A DNA stretch of 64,000 nt from Sphaerolaimus hirsutus (taxonomy: Eukaryota; Nematoda; Chromadorea; Monhysterida; Sphaerolaimidae), in the NCBI GenBank assembly GCA_964036195.1, contig OZ038455.1, positions 16,571,855 through 16,635,854 of the forward strand, read 5' to 3'. Below are positions 12,299 to 25,600 of this stretch, one piece after another. Below the pieces are notes generated by a model that saw only the letters and a list, made by a program, of their open reading frames with translations, had not been told where the DNA came from and ran no database searches. Made by a program: the position numbers and the translations under genes. Each line of letters begins with the position of its first letter. Position 1 is the stretch's first letter.

Positions 12299-13470
12299 GG
12301 TAAAAATATACTATGTTTCTTCTATTTAAAAGTGTAGTCAAGTGAAAAAGGTGCATGCAAACTAAGTATTCACTGTGCCTTTTTCACGGTGAAAAACTTC
12401 ATTTCAATTTTTCGAGCGCACCACTTCTCATGTTGACATTTCGGAAATCGTTGAAAAATATTTTTTTTAACAAAAGCAAAGTTTTTAAAATAAAAATAAG
12501 TGGGCTTTTATTATTCAATAATAGTCAAATAAATATTATTTCTTGTTAATGGTACTGATCACCTCATTTACCAGAATACCTAGGTACATAAATGCAGGTA
12601 ATTTGGAAGCTCCTTTGTACCTAAGTAATTGCCGATGGTAAAGTAATTCAAAGACATCCCGCATATTGAGCGTGTGTGTGAAACACTCGTTCATAGATAA
12701 TTGTCCACTTGGTCTCTGTTTATTTAAGGATGTGCACTTTTCATTTTCGTTTTCGAATGCGCACTTGCTTTTCAATTGCACGCTGATTATCGCGGTGCGG
12801 GGACATTTTATTTATGATGGGTGGGCGCGGCTTTTTTCGGTACATCATCACCTAGTTTCAAGTATTTCGCATTTTATTTAGGTAAATTTAGGTGGTTGTT
12901 ATTTTACGATAGTTGCGTTTTTTCATCGATTAGATTAGGCTCCTGTTGCATACGTTGAAGTGCCAATGGACCACCATGTATTCATTTACAATGGCGATGC
13001 GGTTTCAGTTGATGATAACTGATAATTGATGATGTCTAGTGGGCTATCCCTTCGCCGCGCTTCTGTTGCACAATTTTCATTGTCAATTATATATACGCGG
13101 TGGACAAGTAGTTCATGGACTGTGTCATTTGTGTAAACTAATAATTGCGTACTAGTGCGCTGAGTCAGTTACGGAATTGTGGAAGCTTCAATCAGCGTTC
13201 GCGTCGCCCTCGCCATATAGGTTTTGGACGATTTTCAGATTGTAACCATGAAAAATAGCTTGTCTGGTCACACTACAAGTAGGTAAATGATATTTTAGTA
13301 TCGCCGATGTATTTTTTATGTAACTCGCTTTCAAACTTCGAATTTCTTATCAGACCAAGTTTTTATGTTGTGTTCAAAAAGCAATGTAGAGTACCATTTA
13401 TCTTGAAAATTGGCCGTTGCGAATATCCTTTTTGCAAGAATGCAATAATAATTAGCGATTTCATTTTCAG
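12299..13470. other. No gene recognised; upstream region of the cuticlin-like gene
   Basis: Unique-looking AT-rich DNA with short ORFs lacking motifs. The interval 13471-13677 is probably 5' UTR of the cuticlin gene, with TTTCAG acceptor-like sites at 13465-13470 and 13635-13640. Confidence 0.45.
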
Positions 13471-13677
13471 TCGATGAGTGTCCAGAGGCAGCCATCCGAG
13501 GCGTCTACATTGAGGCAAAGAAATCGTGCTAAAAACATTTATTATTATGCAATTTTCGTCGATATCGCGAATCTGAATCGCTCACTACCCAAGCAAAGAT
13601 GGCCATTTCAAAGACATAGGCCCGCAGTCGAAAATTTCAGGCATTTTCAAAATGGGTTAAATTACAGATTTGGAGAA

Positions 13678-16600
13678 ATGCCAAGTTTTGTTCGAGGTGC
13701 CAGCGCCTTTGTGATTTTGGTGGCATTGATTCTTGAATGTGCCAATTTGGCTGCAGCGATACCCATTGATAATGGGGTAGAAGGTGGGTCTTTTGAAACT
13801 CATTGTATACTCTGTATGGAAGATATAGAATGGCACTGCACACCCTAGTACACCACCGAAATTTGGGGACACTCATAAATATGTTTTGAACACTGAGTTC
13901 ACCACTGTGAGGAATCTGTCAGCTACTGTTGATGGCGATCAAAAGTGATTTATTCTGGTGAACTCAAATGCGTTCAAAACCGATTTATGGGTTTCCCAAC
14001 TTTCGATTGTGTACTAGTGTGCGTTGCGGCAATGGTTCGTTGGGCTGGCGTTCAGTAATTTGCCAGTCGATTTTGAGCGAGTTATCAACGATAGCGGATT
14101 AATCGAATGGTTGGTATTACCGTATTTCCTCCAAATATCCCTAGGGGGTTTATTTTTTCAGAGTGGAAATTTTGAGGGGGTATTTCGAGGGGGGGGGGGG
14201 TTATTATTTCGTCAGAAATTTTCACGAAATTCATAGTAAAGAGTACGCTCTTGTACACCCAAAACCGGTAACCAACGTGTTCAAAACTTCAAGTAGGGTA
14301 TATTTGGTCGTATCAACGTGCCGTATCGTATCTACACAAACTAGTATACCTATACTGTAAGTACAGTTTGCATCCTAACTGTAGCTGCGATGCAAACTGT
14401 GACCAATATATACATCATGTGCATTCATACATGATGTACATAATTCCAGACGGGAGGTATTTCGAGGTGGGGTTATTTTTTCCCCAGCTCAAAAACACAT
14501 GGGGGGTATTTCGAGGGAGGGAATTCAAGGGGGAGTATTTCGAGGAAATACGGTATATAAATGGCAACGCAAGTCCACTGAAAAAAACAGTCAGCCTAAA
14601 CAAAGTGCTGTGCGTTACCGTCGATTCATCCCAAAGATTAATTCGAGGGTGAAGCTGCCTTCTCTCAGTATATCACGCGGTGGGCTGTTCGTTGGGTAAT
14701 TGTACAAAAATAAATACCGTATTTCCTAAAAATACCCCTAGTCTGGTCATTTTTTCGCTAGCTTATTTTTAGGGGTGGGGGGGGGGCTGATTCGAGAGCG
14801 TGTTATTGCACCAGATTTTTTAAATTACTCTTAAACAGAGGTAACACAATCAAATAATACTGACTACCGTTTGTCATGTATTTTATTATTACTCTGAATT
14901 CGGGTGGGTCTATTATTATTGTCTGTTATTTCCCCAGCTAGTGATGGAAAAGCGCCATGGCGCTGGCGCCTGGCGCTAGCGCCAAAGCAAAAAGCGCCAT
15001 GGCGCTTTTGGCGCTTGGCGCTAAAACGCTCTGGCGCCATTGGCGCTTGGCGCTGGGGTCTGAGAAAGCGCCATGGCGCTTTTGGCGCTTGGCGCCATTT
15101 TCTGGTGGCGCTATTGGCGCCTGGCGCCGGCATTTTAAATGGCGCCAAAAAAGCGCCAACCATGATAATAAAAAATTGTTATAATACGGTGAAATCGACA
15201 CTGCAGTTGATCAATTTTGATGCAACTGAATAAATAATGATTAATATTAGGGTAGACATTATATTAATACCTAGATGCATACATTGAATAAAAGCAGAGG
15301 TGTTAAAATCGCGATAAATCCCCTTTTGTGCTTTGCTCCTAATTCTTTCTTGCAGTCTTAATCAGGGGTTCAGTCTGGCGGGGGTTTGAGCCGAAGGGGG
15401 GGGGGGGGGGTTACCCCGTCAACAAATGCTCCAGCTATCTATCTATTCCCGGGCCGCTCAGCTATCTATCTAACCTGAGGCTAAATTTTAGGCTACTATC
15501 CCTCGAGCCCCCCACCCCAAAAAAACAGATATGTATCTCTCCAGAGCAATTTATTTGAGAAATTTTGCCCCCATTTAGTGGTTGTTTGAATGGGCAAAAA
15601 AGTTCAATAGACTACTATGACTTCACCGGTACGTCACTCACAGTTATGCACTCATTTTTCTACCATCAAATTGTAGAACAATTTTTTAGGCGCTGGCGCC
15701 ATTGACGCTTGGCGCTGAGGTTCAGAAAAGCGCCATGGCGCTTTTGGCGCTTGGCGCCATTTTGCTCTGGCGCCATTGGCGCTTGGCGCCGGGGTCAGAA
15801 AAGCGCCATGGCGCTTTTGGCGCTTGGCGCCGAAAGCCTGGCGCTTTTTCCATCACTATCCCCAGCTTGCTCAGACTCGGGGCTATTTCGAGGGGGGTTG
15901 ATTCAAGGAGGGGACAATTCGCGGAAATATGGTGCACATTACAATCTTTCTGGCGCCGGTAGTCGACTGCATTCAAGCCTTACTACAAACTTCCGTACCC
16001 CCAATAACCAACACCTCCTCCCAACCCCCCACAGGTCTGCCTACAATTTCCTGTTCGGGTACATCGACCTCATTTCGATTCCGGGCCGAAAATTCCCCCT
16101 TCACGGGTCGTCTCTTTGTTAAAGGCCATTCCGCGGAGGCGAATTGCGTCGCCGATTACACTGTAGGGTTACGGGCCAATTTCAGCACTATCGGAGGTGC
16201 TGCGAAAATTGATGATGGTTTTGGGAGTTATGGGATGGTTTTGAATTTCGATGGTTGCGGGGTGCAGAGGAGAAGATCCGTTGGTTGAGGGGCGTTTTAC
16301 AATTGTTCAAACCAATTACGCACTACATTGCACTGCACGATTTACTTTTACTCGATAAATACGTGTACTCGTGTACAGAGTAAATACATTTACGTTTCCT
16401 CCGAAAAAAGTTACTGTACTCGCTTTTACAGAAAACTTTTTTCAGATAGTCTTTTATGGCCATTTTCTAAAGGCATAGAATGGAAAAAATGAAGACTGAT
16501 GAATGCCGAAAATAGGGGTAAATAGTCGGGAACGGAGATATAAGCACATATATAACCAAAATTGCATTAAATAGGCAAAACGTTATAAAAATAGTTGTTT

Positions 16601-19600
16601 TGCGCGAAAATTGGGGTGACATTTCTCAAAAATACTCACATTCACGTTTTCCAGGGAAAAGTACGTTTACTCATGAGTAAAATATAAAAATACTTTACGT
16701 TTTCTGTACTCAGGAAGTGAGTAAAAATAGATACATTACGCATACGTATACTTTTTACTACGCAAATGTATAGTTTGGTAGTTTTAACAACTCTGCTGTG
16801 CTCATTCTACTCCACCATTGCACACCCTTCACATTCATGCTGTATGAGCATAGAAAACGACTCAGCAAGTTGGGTGAAAAGTAATTGGCCACTCCCAAAT
16901 TATCGCTTAACCCAAATTGGTAGTTACCAGCCAATGAACGTTTTTTCTGTGAAATCAGTAATCTGTTGTCTGATTTTTAAGTAAAACCCTAAGTAAAATT
17001 TTGTCATTGTAGAACTCAACAACAAACTTTTTCAGGCAAATCCGCGCGGGGTGTTCATTGAATCAGTAATAGTTGTTCAATTTCACAACATTTTCGTGAC
17101 GAAAGTCGACCGGGCCTACAAAATCCAGTGTTTTTACATGGAAGCCGAAAAAACGGTCACTTCAAGTTTGGATGTGAGGTGAGCACTGAGAATTTAGGAT
17201 TTGAGAATTCAGGGATTCAGTCAGCCTTTTGATCTCACAATCCTCCCGAAGTGTAACGCATTCGGTAATTTTTTCCGGTTTGGCTTACTTTTCGCGCTGT
17301 ATCGCGAACAGCGAATCGGTGCCGCGTTTCTGCTGGCGTTTCAAATTCTGCCCCCGACGCCTGGATCGGCGTGTTATTTAGCTCGACAGGTTGTTATACT
17401 CGGCAGACACGATACAAACAGATAGGAGTTATGTCTTCGGCTGGCAGACGGCCAGCCGAGAACTTATGGAAAGCGTGGTGTGACCGTGTGATGACGACGA
17501 AGTGATGGCGAGAAATGATGATGGCGACGAAAGTGACCACGTATGATGGAGTGTTTCCTCCGGAAAAATGTACGGCGTAATGTCATCCGATTATACGTGT
17601 TTCCCAACTCATTGTCATACGCTGCCGTTATCAATGTGCCATCAATTCCCGCAGCCAATTTACACACTCAGCAACTCCATCTGCCCAAAGCCGATCACCG
17701 CCACAACACACCTCATTTACCCCCCCCCCCTCCCCCCCCCCCCATCTCGCAGCATGCTGACAACGGAATCGCTGACCGACTCCGCGCCCATGCCCGTGTG
17801 CACGTACAGCGTGCACTCGGGCGCCGTGGACGGCCCCGTGGTCAGGTTCGCCACCGTCGGCGACCAGGTGTTCCACGTGTGGCGCTGCGCCGAGACGGGT
17901 AATGGTGTGTTGCGTTCTTGCGGGTTTACTTGGTATACTCGGCGGACCGCAAAGTATGCGCCCAAAATTATTTATGTCTTGGTCGATAACGCGCGAGCCG
18001 GATACTTATGTAGCACTTTCACAAAAGAAAAATATTTTTAAAAAGAAAAAGGCGGAGAAAAAACGAGGAATGTTATTTCCCGTCATATTTTTTCTTTTTC
18101 TGCTGGAATTATTTTAATTTTATTAATGATGACGTCATGATGGAGTGCTTCCTTTAGAAAAATGCATAGCATGCGGTCCGCCGAGTATACTTTGTTAGCA
18201 CTTACCTACAACTTTACTCACACTTTATCAGTTGTTATTTTTACTTGTCCGCTTTGGGTACTGGCACTCACTTGTCTGCGTGTAGTGCCAACTGTGGGTT
18301 ACAAGTTTACACAAATATAGTGGTCGGTAAACGTCATATATGGCCACTGCTTTAGCGATTTTACACGTTTCTGGCACGCTGCCAGCTGTGCCCCTCATTG
18401 GAGGTTAAACTTTTATTGGAGGGATGTTTATTATTTCTTTCGTCACATCTAGGTAAATAGCTCAAAATTGCATCTCCTATTAGAGGGCACCTATTATTTT
18501 AGGCATGCCTACTATTGGAGGTAATACGGTATTTAAAACATGGAACAAACAACAACGAACATTTCCCCTCGCCGCGCACAGGCCCCAGTCCGTTCGGCAT
18601 GCTCGTGCACTCGTGCAACGTGCTCGATGGCAAGGGCAACAGTGTGCAGGTGAGAATTTGTTGCACTTTTGGATCACGCTAACTATTTGCGATATTCATG
18701 TGCTGCAATTGATTCAGAAACATTTATAATCAGAAACGACCACAAACCTTAAATACAAGCACAAATTATTGCCCCCACCCTCCACTGTAGGTTGTGAACC
18801 GCGACGGGTGCGCCATGGACCCCTACATTTTAGGGCATTTATCCTACAGCCAGGATTTGCTCACCGCCAGCAGGGAGGCGCACGTGTTCAAATTCGCCGA
18901 CGAATCGTCCATGTTGTTCCAGTGCCAGATTCGATTGTGCCATAAAACTATGGGCACTTGCCAGGGGATGACCGTGCGTTTTGACGAGTGCTTTCGTTTG
19001 TCAGTAGTGATGTAAAAATCGCCAGGACATTGGTGCCAAACGCCAAACGCGCCATGGCGCTTTTTCTACTCCCAGCACCAAGCGCCAATGGCGATAGAGC
19101 AAAATAGCGCCAAGCGCCAAAAGCACCATGACGTTTTTGCTTTGGCGCTAGAGCCAAGCGACAGACGTTTTGTTCCTGGCGCCACGCAAAAATAACGCCA
19201 AACGCGAAAAGCGCCATGGCACTTTTTCAAACCATAGCGCCAAACGAGAATAACTCCTCGGTACAATGTCGCCAAGCGCCAAAAGCGCCATGGCGCTTTT
19301 TTGCTTTCGCGCCGGGCGCCAGCGCCATGGCGCTTTTACATCATTATGTCCTGCAGTTTGTCAAATAGAGCGAAATGTTATTTTATTTTATTTTATTTTA
19401 TTGGTGCCACGAACACTAGTCGACCACTGGTCAACTGAATAGTGATGTTAAAGGCACCAAGAAAAATGGCACCGCACCGTAACCTTTGCCATTCGGGAAA
19501 AAATGGCACCGGCACCGAAGGGCACCGGCGGGTTGCCGGTGCTAGCACCGAAAGGCACCGCACCGGGCTGCAATTTCCGAAGTAAATACCGGGCAGTTTC

Positions 19601-22600
19601 TCAGTGGCCACACTTTCGGAAGTGCATATTTCCATGAATTTTCTAACGATTTCGATGGTTGAGCACTTAAAATGATCAGAATGGTGTGGTGATCACTTTT
19701 ATGGAGCAATTACAATGATTACAAATGAAAGCTAAAATATTTGTAAAAAAAATATTGTCTACTTATCAGAGTCGTTGCTGTACAGAGAATGGAACTATAC
19801 TCCATAGTTGTTAAAAAGTATTTACTTTTACTTGATAAATATGTATACTCGAGTGCAGAGTAAATACGTTTACGTTTCCTCAGAAAAACGTTCCGGTACT
19901 CGCTTTTACGTATACTTTTTGAAAGTACTCGAGTACAGAAAACGTATTTCAGGTCGTTTATATAGATTTCTAAAAGCTTAGAGGGGAAAAAGGCAGAAAA
20001 TACGCAAAAATATAAGAAACTAGTCGAAAATGGCTATGGAATCAAAAATATAGTCTAAAATTGCGTAAAATAGGCAAAAAGTTATGAAAATGGTGATTTT
20101 GAGCGAAGTTTTTTGGCAATATTTCTCAAAAGTACTCACGTTTACGTTTTCTGCTGGGAAAAATACGTTTACTCATGTTTATTCATGAGTAAATGTAAAA
20201 AAAATTACTTTACATTTTCTGTACTCAGGGTGTGAGTAAAAAATAAATACGTTACGTTTACGTATACTTTGAAAAAGGTTCGGTACTTTTAACAACTCTG
20301 CTATACTCAATCATAAACTGAATAAATTTTGAACAAAAAAAGTAAGAGAAATATAATATATAAATATGGTTTAAAATTCAACAAAATTTAGATTAGATTC
20401 ACTCATCAGATCACTTATCGGGTATAATAGATTTCACAGTAGGTACCGCATTTGTTTGAATAGTTCCCCCCTTGAATAATCTCCCCTTGATTTGATTTGT
20501 TAATTATTTGATTTGTTAATTATTATTAAGATTTGATTAATTTGTTATAACTACCGTATTTTCTCGAAATACCCCCAGGGGGTTTATTTTTTCAGAGTGG
20601 AAATTTTGAGGGGGGTATTTCGAGTGGGGGGGGGGGGCTTATTCGAGGGGGGGGTTATTATTTCGCCAGAAATTTTCACGAAATTCATAGTAAAGAGTAC
20701 GCTTCTTTATACCCAAAACAGCTAATCAACGTGTCCAAGTAAGTTTTATTTGTAAACACCTTCCCGGACAAGTTCACCACCCATTTTTTTATTTCACTTC
20801 AAATGCAATATCTCCGTCCATGGGGGTGTTTTAAAGCTGAAACTTTGTATATATAAAGTTGTAAGACCCCTCTACTCCCCAACAATGGGGGAGGTGCGGC
20901 GACTCACTACAGGGTGGGTCGCCCTATATGCAACAATTTTTTTGGCGTTTTTGATGTCACAAACAAGTTCACCACCCACTTGATTGGCTACCCTACGAGA
21001 GCCATATCTCCAGCTGTGATGGCGGTATAAAGCTGAAATTTGGGGGATGTCTTGCCAACAACCCCCTTCACGATCCACCAGTGAGGCGGCTGCCAACGAC
21101 CCACTAAAGCATGGGTCACTGCATATAAAGTTAACCATTTTCTAAAAACAGCCCAAGTGTCCCAAAACAAGTTCATCACACAACTGCATTAAAAAAATGT
21201 TGCAACAACATACCTAATATAAAAATGAATCGGGTTGGAACACTATTTCAGGCAAAAAATTTTTTTTCAGTAGGTCACCCACCCTGTCCCACAAACAGCC
21301 GACTGAAAAGTTCACTTTAAACCAATTTTTTGTATCACACTTAAAAAGTTGGTTTACAAAGTTCACTAAAGGAGGGTCTAAGGTTCAAAGTTATGTAAAC
21401 AACATAACCTCTAAAATGCTTCCATAAGGAAATTTACTTGGGGTGAATTCTATGATGTGAAAATGATGTCATTTCAGGAAGAAAATTTGACAAAATTTTC
21501 ACTTTTTCATTCACCCCAAATAAATTTCCTTATGGAAGCATTTTAGAGGTTAGGTTGTTTACATAACTTTGAACCTTAGACCCTCCCCTAGTGAACTTTG
21601 TAAACCAACTTTTTAAGTGTGATACAAAAAATTGGTTTAAAGTGAAATTTTCAATCTGCTGTTTATGGGACAGGGTGGGTGCCCTACTGAAAAAATTTTA
21701 ATGAGCAGAACTAGGGTTCATATCTGATTCAATTTTATATCAGGTATGTTCTCACAACATTTTTTTATAATGCAGTTGGGTGGCGAACTTGTTTGGGACA
21801 CTTGGGTTGTACTTAAAAAAATTATCAAATTTATATGCAGTGACCCATGCTTTAGTGGGTTGTCGGCAGCCGCCCCACTGGTGTATTGTGAGGGGGGATG
21901 TTGGCAAGACATCCCCCAAATTTCAGCTTTCTACCGCCCTCACAGCTGGAGATATAGCCTTCAAAGTGTAGCTAATCAATTTGGTGGTGAACTTGCTTGG
22001 GACACCAAAAACGCCACAAAATTTTTGCATATAGGGCGACCCACACTGTAGTGTCTCGCCGCACCTCCCCCCATTGTTGGGGAGTAAGGGGGTCTTACAA
22101 CTTAATATATACAAAGTTTCAGCCTTATGACACCCCCATGGACGGAGATATTGCATTTGAAGTGAAATAAAAAAATGGGTGGTGAACTTGTCCGGGAAGG
22201 TGTTTACATATCAACGTCCATCGCTACACAAACTAGTACATATATGTGTAGCTGCGATGCAAACTGCGACCAATACATGCATCATGTACCTTGTATACAT
22301 CATGTACATAATTCCAGACGGGGGTATTTCGAGGGGTGGGTTTATTCTTTCCCCAGCTCAAAAACACCTGGGGGCAGTCCCAAGCCCTGTAAAGTGTAAA
22401 GTAATGTGTCAAATGTAAAGTCAAATGCAAAGTAAGGTCAATCAAAACAAAAAAAGAAAAGATTTTATTACTGAACTTTGCATGACAATTGACATTTGAC
22501 TTTGCATTTGACTTTACATTTGACACTTTACTTTACACTTTACAGGGCTTAGGACTGCCACCTGGGGGTATTTCGAGGGGTCGGTTTATTCAAGGGGGGG

Positions 22601-25600
22601 GGGGGGGGTAAATCGAGGAAATACGGTAATTTGGCACGTTATTGTGTTAGGCATATTTCGTGAAATGAGTTGATGGAAACATGCTTGAAAATTTTGACGA
22701 AATAATAATTCCCCCCTTGAATAATTCCCCCCTCGAATGGTTCCCCCCTCAAAAATGTCTGACAAAATAATAATCCCCCAAGGGGATTATTCTATCAAAT
22801 ACAGTATATCAATTTTATGGGATGTTTACAAAATAGGCAAAAAACGGTTGGGTAAGTAAATACCTATATAAATACCGTATTTCTTCTAATAGAAGAGCGC
22901 CGTTCTATTTTTTTCGTCAACTTTTTTACCTGCCGTTCTATTAGAGGTGCCGTTCTATTGGAGGCTGCCGTTCTATTAATTTCGTGAATGCAAAAAAGTG
23001 CCAAAACCTGCCGTTCTATTGGAGGTATGCCGTTCTATTAGAAGAAATACGGTAGCTGTTTTTGAAATATGAATAAGCACATACTATGGACAAAAGTGCA
23101 CAGCACATGAAGCCTTGGTCGGTGCCTTTCTGGGTGCCTTTTACTTTGGCCCTGGTGCTAGCACCTTTGGCACCGGCAAACAAATGGCACCGCACCGCAC
23201 CGGCACCGGTGCTATTCTGTAAGAAAATGGCACCGGCACCGGCAGGGCACCCCTGAAAATTGCAATGGCACCGCACCAGCACCGGTGCAGGTGCCCTTCG
23301 GTGCCCAGCACCGAGGCACCGGTGCCCGGTGCCTTTACATCACTACAACTGCGACGGCAGTCAAGTTCAACAACTGTTTTAAAACACGATTCAGTTCAGT
23401 ATAACAGAATATCTGTTATAACACTATAACGTATAGTGTTATAACAGAGATGACTTTTTCAACTTTTTCTGAAAATCGGATACGTAGCAAAATCGTTGGC
23501 ACGCTTCCAGCGGGAACCACGCGTGCAGGGTGTAAAGTGACTGGAGTATAATAACATAGTTTGATAAAACGCACTCCTTTCAAGGATTTTCGGAAGAGGT
23601 AATGTCCCCGAGCAATTAAATAAATAGTTACCTAGATACCTACCTAAGTAATTTTTCGTGCACATTGATTTACATTACATGAATGTAGCTTGACCCTATA
23701 TATTCTGCACGGCGAATCTCCTATATAAAATTTCAATGAACACACATTTCAGCCGCCAAAATGTCCCGAACTTCGCAATAGAAAACGACGAGCGGCAAAA
23801 CTGACGGTGCTGAATGAACAGCGACCGAAAAATCTGACGTCAAAACACACGTATGAATTTTTGGAACAGAGCCAACATTTGGCTGAGGGTGATTTTGACG
23901 TTAAAACGGAGCCAATGGTTGTGTTGGAAAATCCTAGTTTCGATGCCGATGGAGAGACTGAGTTCGGAGGTAAGTACCGTATCTACTCGAATAATTCCCC
24001 TGGGGAACTGTTTTTTCGTCAGACTCTTTTTTTCAGGGGGGTCGAATTTATGTTTCACACAAATTTTTAGATTGGGCATAACAAATTGTATCGTATGTCC
24101 TAAGGGGCGATTATTCAGTGGGGGTATTTTTTCGTCAGTCATCTCACGGGGGTGGGGGGGGGGGGAATTGCTCGAGAGGGTATTTTTCAAGATGTGTCAT
24201 TATTCGAGTAAATACGGTATCTATATTTTATTTGTGCATATTGTATAATACAAGTTAAATAATTCACTCACATGTACCTTCTGAATATTTTTTAGAGGCC
24301 GGGCTTGGGTCTAGTGTGTCTAGTCTATTTAGGTAGTGTCTAATCTTGTCTAGTGTCTAAAAGACATCATCTTGTAAATGTAAATCACGTAAATCGCCAG
24401 TTAGACGAAAGCATAAATTTGTATTTTATGTAAATGGATATCATTCTCAACAGCTATGGAACACTTACCTGAATTTATGAGGTAAGTGCTCCATTTTGGA
24501 TTATGTTTTAATGAGGTGGATGCTTTTGTACTATGAGACCCGGCTCCTAGAAGTTCACATAGATCTCATGAACAGGGTTGGCAAATACTCAGAAAAAAAT
24601 AAAAATAAAATGGAAAAGTGAAGAATAAAATGGAAAATTAATGAAATAAATATACAATTCTACTAAAATTCGAATTTTTGTAAAATTTTAGTAAAGTTGT
24701 ACAAAATTAGAATTTTTGTACAGTTTTCGTAAAATTTTACAAAAACTTGTGTGTCTGTAAAATTCTATAAAAAGTTTTCTATCCTCTTGCTTAAGATTCT
24801 AGCTGCCAATTTGCGGAACTGGTGCCTTGTTGTGGCTTTCATTGTTGTAATTGAAAAATAGTTTTGTTAAAATTGCAAATTTTCACTTCTTTTGATATAT
24901 TTTCACCTTAAAAATCACTAATTTGTGTGATTTTCTTCCCATTTTCTTCGTTCCATACCTTTAAAAAGCCTATGTATTGAACCCCGCAAGCCCTCACCCC
25001 CCGGAAAACAAGAAACAAATTTTTAGCTATCTTTCCCTCGGGAGGAGCAATTAGCTACATATCTATCCGGCCCCTGTGAGGGTCAAAATTAAAAATATTA
25101 TACCTATGCCCCAACCCATGTCACATCACAAGTCTACATTGAAATTTTTTGTATTCATCTGCATGCTTCTAGTGTGCACATTGTTTTATGGCCTTGCATC
25201 CAAGATTCCGATTTTTTGTAAAAAAAATTGTAAAATTTTTGTAAAATGGTTTTATTTTATTAATGACATTTCAGAATAAAAAAATAAAAAATGAAACATG
25301 AATGAAAAAAAAATAAAATACAATTTTAATAAAAATTAATCCAATTTAGTAAAAAGAATTTTACTAAAACCAACCATGCTCATGAAGTGTAATTTTACTC
25401 TAGGAAAATTGACAAACAGCTTGAAATCACCCAGGAAAATAAACCCACAACTAGTGGTGTAAAAGCGCCATGGCGCTAGCGCCAAAGCAAAAAGCGCCAT
25501 GGCGCTTCTGGCGCTTGGCGCGATTTTGCTCTGGAGCCATTGGCGCTTGGCGCTAGGGGTCGGAAAAGCGCAATGGCACTTTTGGCACTTGGCGCCAAAT

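Larger units (their letters stand above)
20552..22628. mobile_element. TACCGTATTT-group element carrying two insertions
   Basis: TACCGTATTTTCTCGAAATA to AATCGAGGAAATACGGTA. Compared with the collinear copy 14118-14555 it has a foldback at 20753-22206 and a GCAGTCC element at 22374-22558. Confidence 0.85.
20443..22806. mobile_element. Outer TACCGTATTT-like element, TTGAATAATTCCCC word, interrupted
   Basis: The left end TACCGCATTTGTTTGAATAG (about 20443) and right end TATCAAATACAGTATA (about 22806) frame TTGAATAATTCCCCCC units. The pieces outside 20552-22628 match the compact relative at 26460-26663, so the latter element is inferred to have inserted into this one. Confidence 0.55.
19440..23345. 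mobile_element. Inferred TAGTGATG element with GGCACC word, split by later insertions
   Basis: The left end TAGTGATGTTAAAGGCACC at 19440 and right end GGTGCCTTTACATCACTA at 23345 are inverted. Flanks CAACTGAA and CAACTGCG share 6/8. If one element, it is interrupted by 19803-20300, 20443-22806 and 22873-23054. GGCACCGGCACCG units lie at 19450-19570 and 23120-23335. Alternatively these are two unrelated fragments. Confidence 0.45.

Noticed and set aside
13474..13677. Upstream in-frame ATG for the cuticlin-like protein
   Set aside because: It would put 68 basic, non-signal residues before the signal peptide; a secreted protein should start at 13678, and acceptor-like sites suggest UTR.
14904..15233. 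Long ORFs rich in [10 protein letters not shown] / [11 protein letters not shown]
   Set aside because: They are translations of GCGCCATGGCGCTTTTGG repeats in transposon arms and recur wherever that element occurs.
20872..22051. ORFs shared between both strands around 21-22 kb
   Set aside because: They are mirror copies from the arms of the foldback 20753-22206; the same happens at 56134-57281.
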